Of a DNA stretch of 64,000 nt, positions 60,280-64,000 are shown one piece after another. A model generated the notes under the pieces. The model was not told the origin of the DNA. It worked only from the letters and a program-made list of their open reading frames with translations, and did not search any database. Location of the stretch: positions 24,689-88,688 of the forward strand of contig NZ_BJYL01000024.1 of NCBI RefSeq assembly GCF_007991495.1, given 5' to 3'. The position numbers and the translations under genes are program-made. Position 1 is the stretch's first letter, and each line of letters starts with the position of its first letter. This stretch comes from Sporosarcina luteola. GTDB taxonomy: Bacteria > Bacillota > Bacilli > Bacillales_A > Planococcaceae.

Positions 60280-62034
60280 GTGAAAGTCTTACTGCAGCTT
60301 AGCTGGTTTTTCAAACAACGGAAGAAACAATATGGACTGGGAATCGCGGCGCTCGTGTTCGTTTCCTTATTGCAATTGCTTCCTCCGAAAATCATCGGCT
60401 ATATCGTCGATGATATTACACTGGGGACATTGACGGCACCTCAATTGACAAAGTGGCTAGTCATTTTGGCGGTTGCGGGAGTTCTGATGTACGCATCGCG
60501 CTATTATTGGCGAGTCATGATTTTCGGCTCCGCGGTCCTGTTATCCAGGACAATGCGCGAGAAACTATTCAATCATTTTACACGGATGTCGCCTTCGTTT
60601 TATCAGAAGAGACGGGTCGGGGATTTAATGGCTCATGCGACCAACGACATCAACGCCGTGCAACAGACGGCAGGAATGGGGATTTTGACGCTCGTCGATT
60701 CCATTTCCACAGGAGGATTCGTCATTTTGACGATGGCTTTAACCATCAACTGGAAATTGACGTTAATCGCACTGATTCCTTTTCCATTCATGATTTTCCT
60801 GACAAGCTATTATGGCAGATTGCTGCGTCGTCGCTTCCGTTTCGCACAAGAGGCGTTCTCCAATCTGAATGATAAGACACAGGAAAGCATTTCTGGCATT
60901 AAAGTAATCAAAACATTTGGACAGCAAAAAGAAGATATTGAGGACTTTACTGATTTATCGACAGACGTTGTCGCTAAAAACATGAGAGTGGCGAAAGTCG
61001 ATGCATTATTTGATCCGACGATTACCGGAATTTTTGCCCTATCCTATATTCTATCTTTCTACTTCGGAACAAAATTCATCATTTCCGGAGATATGTCTAT
61101 CGGTGACATGATCGCATTCAGTACATATCTTGGATTACTCACATGGCCAATGCTTGCCTTCGGGTTCCTATTCAATATTGTGGAACGCGGAAATGCATCG
61201 TATAGTCGGATCACGGAATTGTTATCCATCGATCCGGATATCCAGGACGTCACGGGGGCTATCGACAAACGTCCAGAAGGGGATCTCCACTTTGACATTG
61301 ACGAATTCAAGTTTCCGGATGATCAAACCCCAGCCCTCCATAATGTCCACTTCACCTTAAAACGTGGAGAAACGCTCGGCATTGTCGGGAAGACCGGGTC
61401 AGGAAAAACCGCCATTTTGAAATTGCTTCTACGGGAATTTGAAGGCTATAAAGGAAGCATCGTGTATGGCGGACATCCGATCAATAAATACAAACAGCAG
61501 CGTTTGCGTGAGTCGATCGGTTATGTGCCTCAGGATCATTTCCTTTTCTCGACGACAATTGCAGAAAATATTGCATTCACGAATCCGAAAATCGATCGTG
61601 AGAAAATTTACGAGGCGGCAAGCCTTGCCCATATCCATGAAGATATTTCAGGGTTTGCGGAAGGTTATGAAACAGTTGTGGGAGAGCGCGGTGTTTCATT
61701 GTCCGGCGGTCAGAAGCAACGTGTATCGATTGCGCGGGCTCTTATTATGCAACCTGAATTATTGATTTTGGACGACTCACTGTCAGCGGTCGATGCAAAG
61801 ACAGAAGAGGCGATCCTTGAATCATTAAAACGCACACGGACAGGAGAGACGACAGTCATCACGTCGCACCGTCTGAGTGCAATCCAGCATGCCCACAAAA
61901 TCATCGTTCTGCATGAAGGAACGATTGTTGAGGCAGGAACGCATGAGGAATTGCTTGCTATGGACGGCAGATATAAAGAAATGTATGACTTGCAACAATT
62001 GGAAGTGCTTGTCGAGCAAGGAGGGGAAGAATGA
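60280..62034 (+). CDS. ABC exporter half-transporter with degenerate catalytic site (BmrC/YheI-like)
   Basis: The 584-residue protein starts at GTG after TAGGGGGAA. Six transmembrane helices occupy ~20-310. The nucleotide domain has Walker A GKTGSGKT (~370), LSGGQ signature and Walker B LILDDSLSAVD, with Asp in place of the catalytic Glu. That is typical of one half of heterodimeric multidrug exporters such as BmrCD. It overlaps the partner gene by four bases. Confidence 0.9.
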   Translation: MKVLLQLSWFFKQRKKQYGLGIAALVFVSLLQLLPPKIIGYIVDDITLGTLTAPQLTKWLVILAVAGVLMYASRYYWRVMIFGSAVLLSRTMREKLFNHFTRMSPSFYQKRRVGDLMAHATNDINAVQQTAGMGILTLVDSISTGGFVILTMALTINWKLTLIALIPFPFMIFLTSYYGRLLRRRFRFAQEAFSNLNDKTQESISGIKVIKTFGQQKEDIEDFTDLSTDVVAKNMRVAKVDALFDPTITGIFALSYILSFYFGTKFIISGDMSIGDMIAFSTYLGLLTWPMLAFGFLFNIVERGNASYSRITELLSIDPDIQDVTGAIDKRPEGDLHFDIDEFKFPDDQTPALHNVHFTLKRGETLGIVGKTGSGKTAILKLLLREFEGYKGSIVYGGHPINKYKQQRLRESIGYVPQDHFLFSTTIAENIAFTNPKIDREKIYEAASLAHIHEDISGFAEGYETVVGERGVSLSGGQKQRVSIARALIMQPELLILDDSLSAVDAKTEEAILESLKRTRTGETTVITSHRLSAIQHAHKIIVLHEGTIVEAGTHEELLAMDGRYKEMYDLQQLEVLVEQGGEE

Positions 62035-63821
62035 TGCAGATGGAAAAGCAGCCTAAATTGACGGCGAAGGACCAATGGAAGGTATTCAAAAGGCTTATGC
62101 GCTATACGATTCCGCATAAGGTAAGCATTACAATTGCATTGGTCTTGCTTGTTCTAACAATAACTGGAAGCATTGTAGGCCCTCTCATTATTCAATCATT
62201 CATCGATGATTATTTGACACCGCTTCAGTTTCCGAAAAATGAAGTCCTGACACTTGCGCTCGTCTATATCGGATTACAATTGTTCATCGTGGTAGTATCG
62301 TATTTTCAACTGCTGCGCTTTCAAGACATCTCATTGAAAATTATCCAGCAAATGAGGATTGATGTTTTTTCAAAAGTACAAGGTCTTGGTATGCGTTATT
62401 TTGACAAAACACCGGCAGGAAGTATTGTATCCCGCGTGACAAACGATACAGAATCGATAAAGGAAATGTTCACCAGCGTAGTTGTCACATTCCTGCAAGC
62501 GATTTTCGTTCTCGTCGGTGTCTTCATCGCATTATTTTCACTGGATGTAAAATTAACGTTCGCTTCAATGCTTTTGCTTCCATTGTTCTTGGCGATCATC
62601 ATTGTCTACCGACGATACAGTGCCGATTTTTATCAGGATATCCGGGAACGCTTAAGTCAATTGAATGCCAAAATTGCAGAGTCATTGTCTGGAATGGGCA
62701 TGGTGCAAGCATTTAGACAAGAGCAACGACTATCCAAGGAATTTGATGACATTAATGAAGGCCATTACCGGGCAGGTATGCGGAATATCAAGTTCGATAG
62801 TATTCTGCTTGGCCCATTTATCGATTTACTCTATGCGTTGGCAATTGTCTTCGTGCTTGGGTATTTCGGATTCATGTCACTAGATAGCGCAGTCGAAGTC
62901 GGTGTCATTTATGCATTTACAACATTGATCGGCCGTTTATTCCAGCCGGTTCAACAAGTGATGCAACGGATGTCCATCTTCCAACAAGCGCTCGTTTCAG
63001 CATCGCGTGTATTTAAACTGATGGACGATCCTGATATGGAACCTGAACAGCAGGAAACGAAGCATAAGGAAATTCAGGAGGGAACTATTGAGTTCCGCGA
63101 TGTTACATTTTCTTATGATGGGAAGAATGATGTGTTGAAAAACATATCCTTCAAGGCGAACGCAGGGGAGACCGTTGCATTGGTCGGCCATACAGGAAGC
63201 GGAAAGAGTTCCATCATCAATCTGCTCATGCGTTTCTATGAATACAATAAAGGGGAAATCCTGATTGACGGCGTTTCATTAAAAGATTTACCGAAAGAGG
63301 AATTGCGTAAGAAAATAGGACTCGTCCTTCAAGATCCATTCCTTTTCTATGGAGATATCGAAAGTAATATCCGTCTGCACAATGAGGATATGTCTTCAGA
63401 AGAAGTACGTGCGGCTGCAGAATTTGTTCAAGCAAATGAATTCATTGAAAAACTGCCGGATAAATATTCACAAAAAGTGACTGAACGCGGTTCAACGTTC
63501 TCAAGCGGACAACGCCAACTCGTTGCATTCGCCCGGACGATTGCAACGAACCCTAAGATTTTAGTCTTAGACGAAGCGACCGCCAATATTGATACGGAAA
63601 CAGAAGTCGCCATACAGGCAAGCTTGGAGAAGATGAGGAAGGGAAGAACGACAATCGCGATTGCTCACCGTTTGAGCACAATCCAAGATGCAGAACTCAT
63701 TCTCGTGCTGCATCAAGGAGAAATCGTTGAGCGCGGCACCCATCAACAGCTCCTTGCACAAAAAGGATTGTATTTCATGATGTACCAGTTGCAAAATGGA
63801 ATAATGGACGACGCTATTTAA
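62031..63821 (+). CDS. ABC exporter half-transporter, canonical Walker B (BmrD/YheH-like)
   Basis: The 596-residue partner starts at ATG after AAGGAGGGG (or ATG 62034). Six helices lie at ~20-330. The nucleotide domain has GHTGSGKSS (~386), Walker B ILVLDEATANID with catalytic Glu, and the unusual signature FSSGQRQL instead of LSGGQ. The non-canonical signature completes the degenerate site with the first subunit, as expected for an asymmetric exporter. Confidence 0.9.
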   Translation: MMQMEKQPKLTAKDQWKVFKRLMRYTIPHKVSITIALVLLVLTITGSIVGPLIIQSFIDDYLTPLQFPKNEVLTLALVYIGLQLFIVVVSYFQLLRFQDISLKIIQQMRIDVFSKVQGLGMRYFDKTPAGSIVSRVTNDTESIKEMFTSVVVTFLQAIFVLVGVFIALFSLDVKLTFASMLLLPLFLAIIIVYRRYSADFYQDIRERLSQLNAKIAESLSGMGMVQAFRQEQRLSKEFDDINEGHYRAGMRNIKFDSILLGPFIDLLYALAIVFVLGYFGFMSLDSAVEVGVIYAFTTLIGRLFQPVQQVMQRMSIFQQALVSASRVFKLMDDPDMEPEQQETKHKEIQEGTIEFRDVTFSYDGKNDVLKNISFKANAGETVALVGHTGSGKSSIINLLMRFYEYNKGEILIDGVSLKDLPKEELRKKIGLVLQDPFLFYGDIESNIRLHNEDMSSEEVRAAAEFVQANEFIEKLPDKYSQKVTERGSTFSSGQRQLVAFARTIATNPKILVLDEATANIDTETEVAIQASLEKMRKGRTTIAIAHRLSTIQDAELILVLHQGEIVERGTHQQLLAQKGLYFMMYQLQNGIMDDAI

Positions 63822-63833
63822 AAATGACTGGTC

Positions 63834-63871
63834 CGCATGCATTGTTAACTCGATGCATGCGTTTTTTTTAT
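63834..63871 (+). terminator. Intrinsic terminator of ABC exporter operon
   Basis: CGCATGCAT pairs exactly with ATGCATGCG, followed by eight T. Confidence 0.9.
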
Positions 63872-63918
63872 TTAGACCTAGATCAAAAGTCTTGTTTTGG
63901 TGATATGTTTCAGGATTC

Positions 63919-63990
63919 GATAGATATCCTGAGGAATCTGATAGATATCCTGCCATATTTGATAGATATATTTCATTATTCAATAGATAT
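63919..63990 (+). repeat. 21-bp tandem repeats, GATAGATAT family (array C)
   Basis: GATAGATAT begins at 63919, 63940 and 63961 and AATAGATAT at 63982, exactly 21 bases apart. Between them lie variable CCTG-containing or AT-rich halves. The array follows an operon terminator and may continue past the window. Confidence 0.8.
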
Positions 63991-64000
63991 GCACCGCTCC

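Noticed and set aside
1..64000. tRNA or rRNA genes and insertion sequences
   Set aside because: I looked for CCA-flanked cloverleaf patterns, rRNA cores and transposase motifs and saw none; a tRNAscan run would settle the tRNA point.

Overview
The window looks like the chromosome of a low-to-medium GC Bacillota of the Bacillales, most likely Planococcaceae (Sporosarcina or a close relative). This rests on the mrfA-mrfB, gpsB, rnpB (class B RNase P RNA), ypsC-like, ypvA-like and dynA cluster, the two-headed 1194-residue dynamin, NiaR, CspD, strong AGGAGG ribosome sites and frequent TTG/GTG starts. This is inference from gene content; no 16S rRNA or tRNA gene was seen.

Bases 1 to about 34,460 are most of a temperate-phage genome, nearly all on the + strand. 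The integrase and immunity end lies left of the window. In order: end of an unknown gene, ORF6N/ORF6C antirepressor, initiator protein with iteron-like repeats inside the gene (likely phage origin), DnaB helicase, a run of small early genes (replication terminator-like, DUF3310, XtrA), an AT-rich cargo block (HEPN-motif protein plus two membrane proteins), the ArpU late regulator, a short tyrosine recombinase, a probable cos/regulatory region, and then the late operon. The head module is lambda-like (Nu1/GpA terminase, portal, ClpP-type protease with scaffold tail, D and E proteins). The tail module is P2-like and contractile (sheath, tube, frameshifted chaperone, tape measure, X, D, V, U, W, J, I). 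Tail fibre genes, a DUF4145 cargo gene and a lysis cassette (two holins and a glucosaminidase-amidase endolysin) follow. The right end carries a probable small RNA gene and an SOS-type YolD gene.

The prophage ends inside mrfA. Only the last ~170 codons of that DNA-repair helicase remain at 34,472-34,987, followed by an intact mrfB. The host lysogen should therefore lack MrfA unless the phage excises.

From 35 kb to 52 kb the region is ordinary chromosome: mrfB, gpsB, rnpB, a THUMP-type 23S rRNA methyltransferase, a DinG-like helicase, a CheX-like phosphatase, dynA, a sulfurtransferase, a phosphoesterase, an RNase HI-like gene, ypeQ-like, cspD, an HD hydrolase, niaR, a menC-type enolase and a DUF6612 lipoprotein. 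From 52 to 57 kb is a looser, AT-richer accessory stretch (ArsR-oxidoreductase pair, SDR enzyme, small membrane proteins, PhzF). From 57 to 64 kb there is an SOS-regulated Y-family polymerase, an MFS transporter, a second YolD gene and a heterodimeric ABC exporter. Intergenic space holds two copies of a ~125-bp interspersed element and three arrays of exactly spaced 20- or 21-bp repeats.
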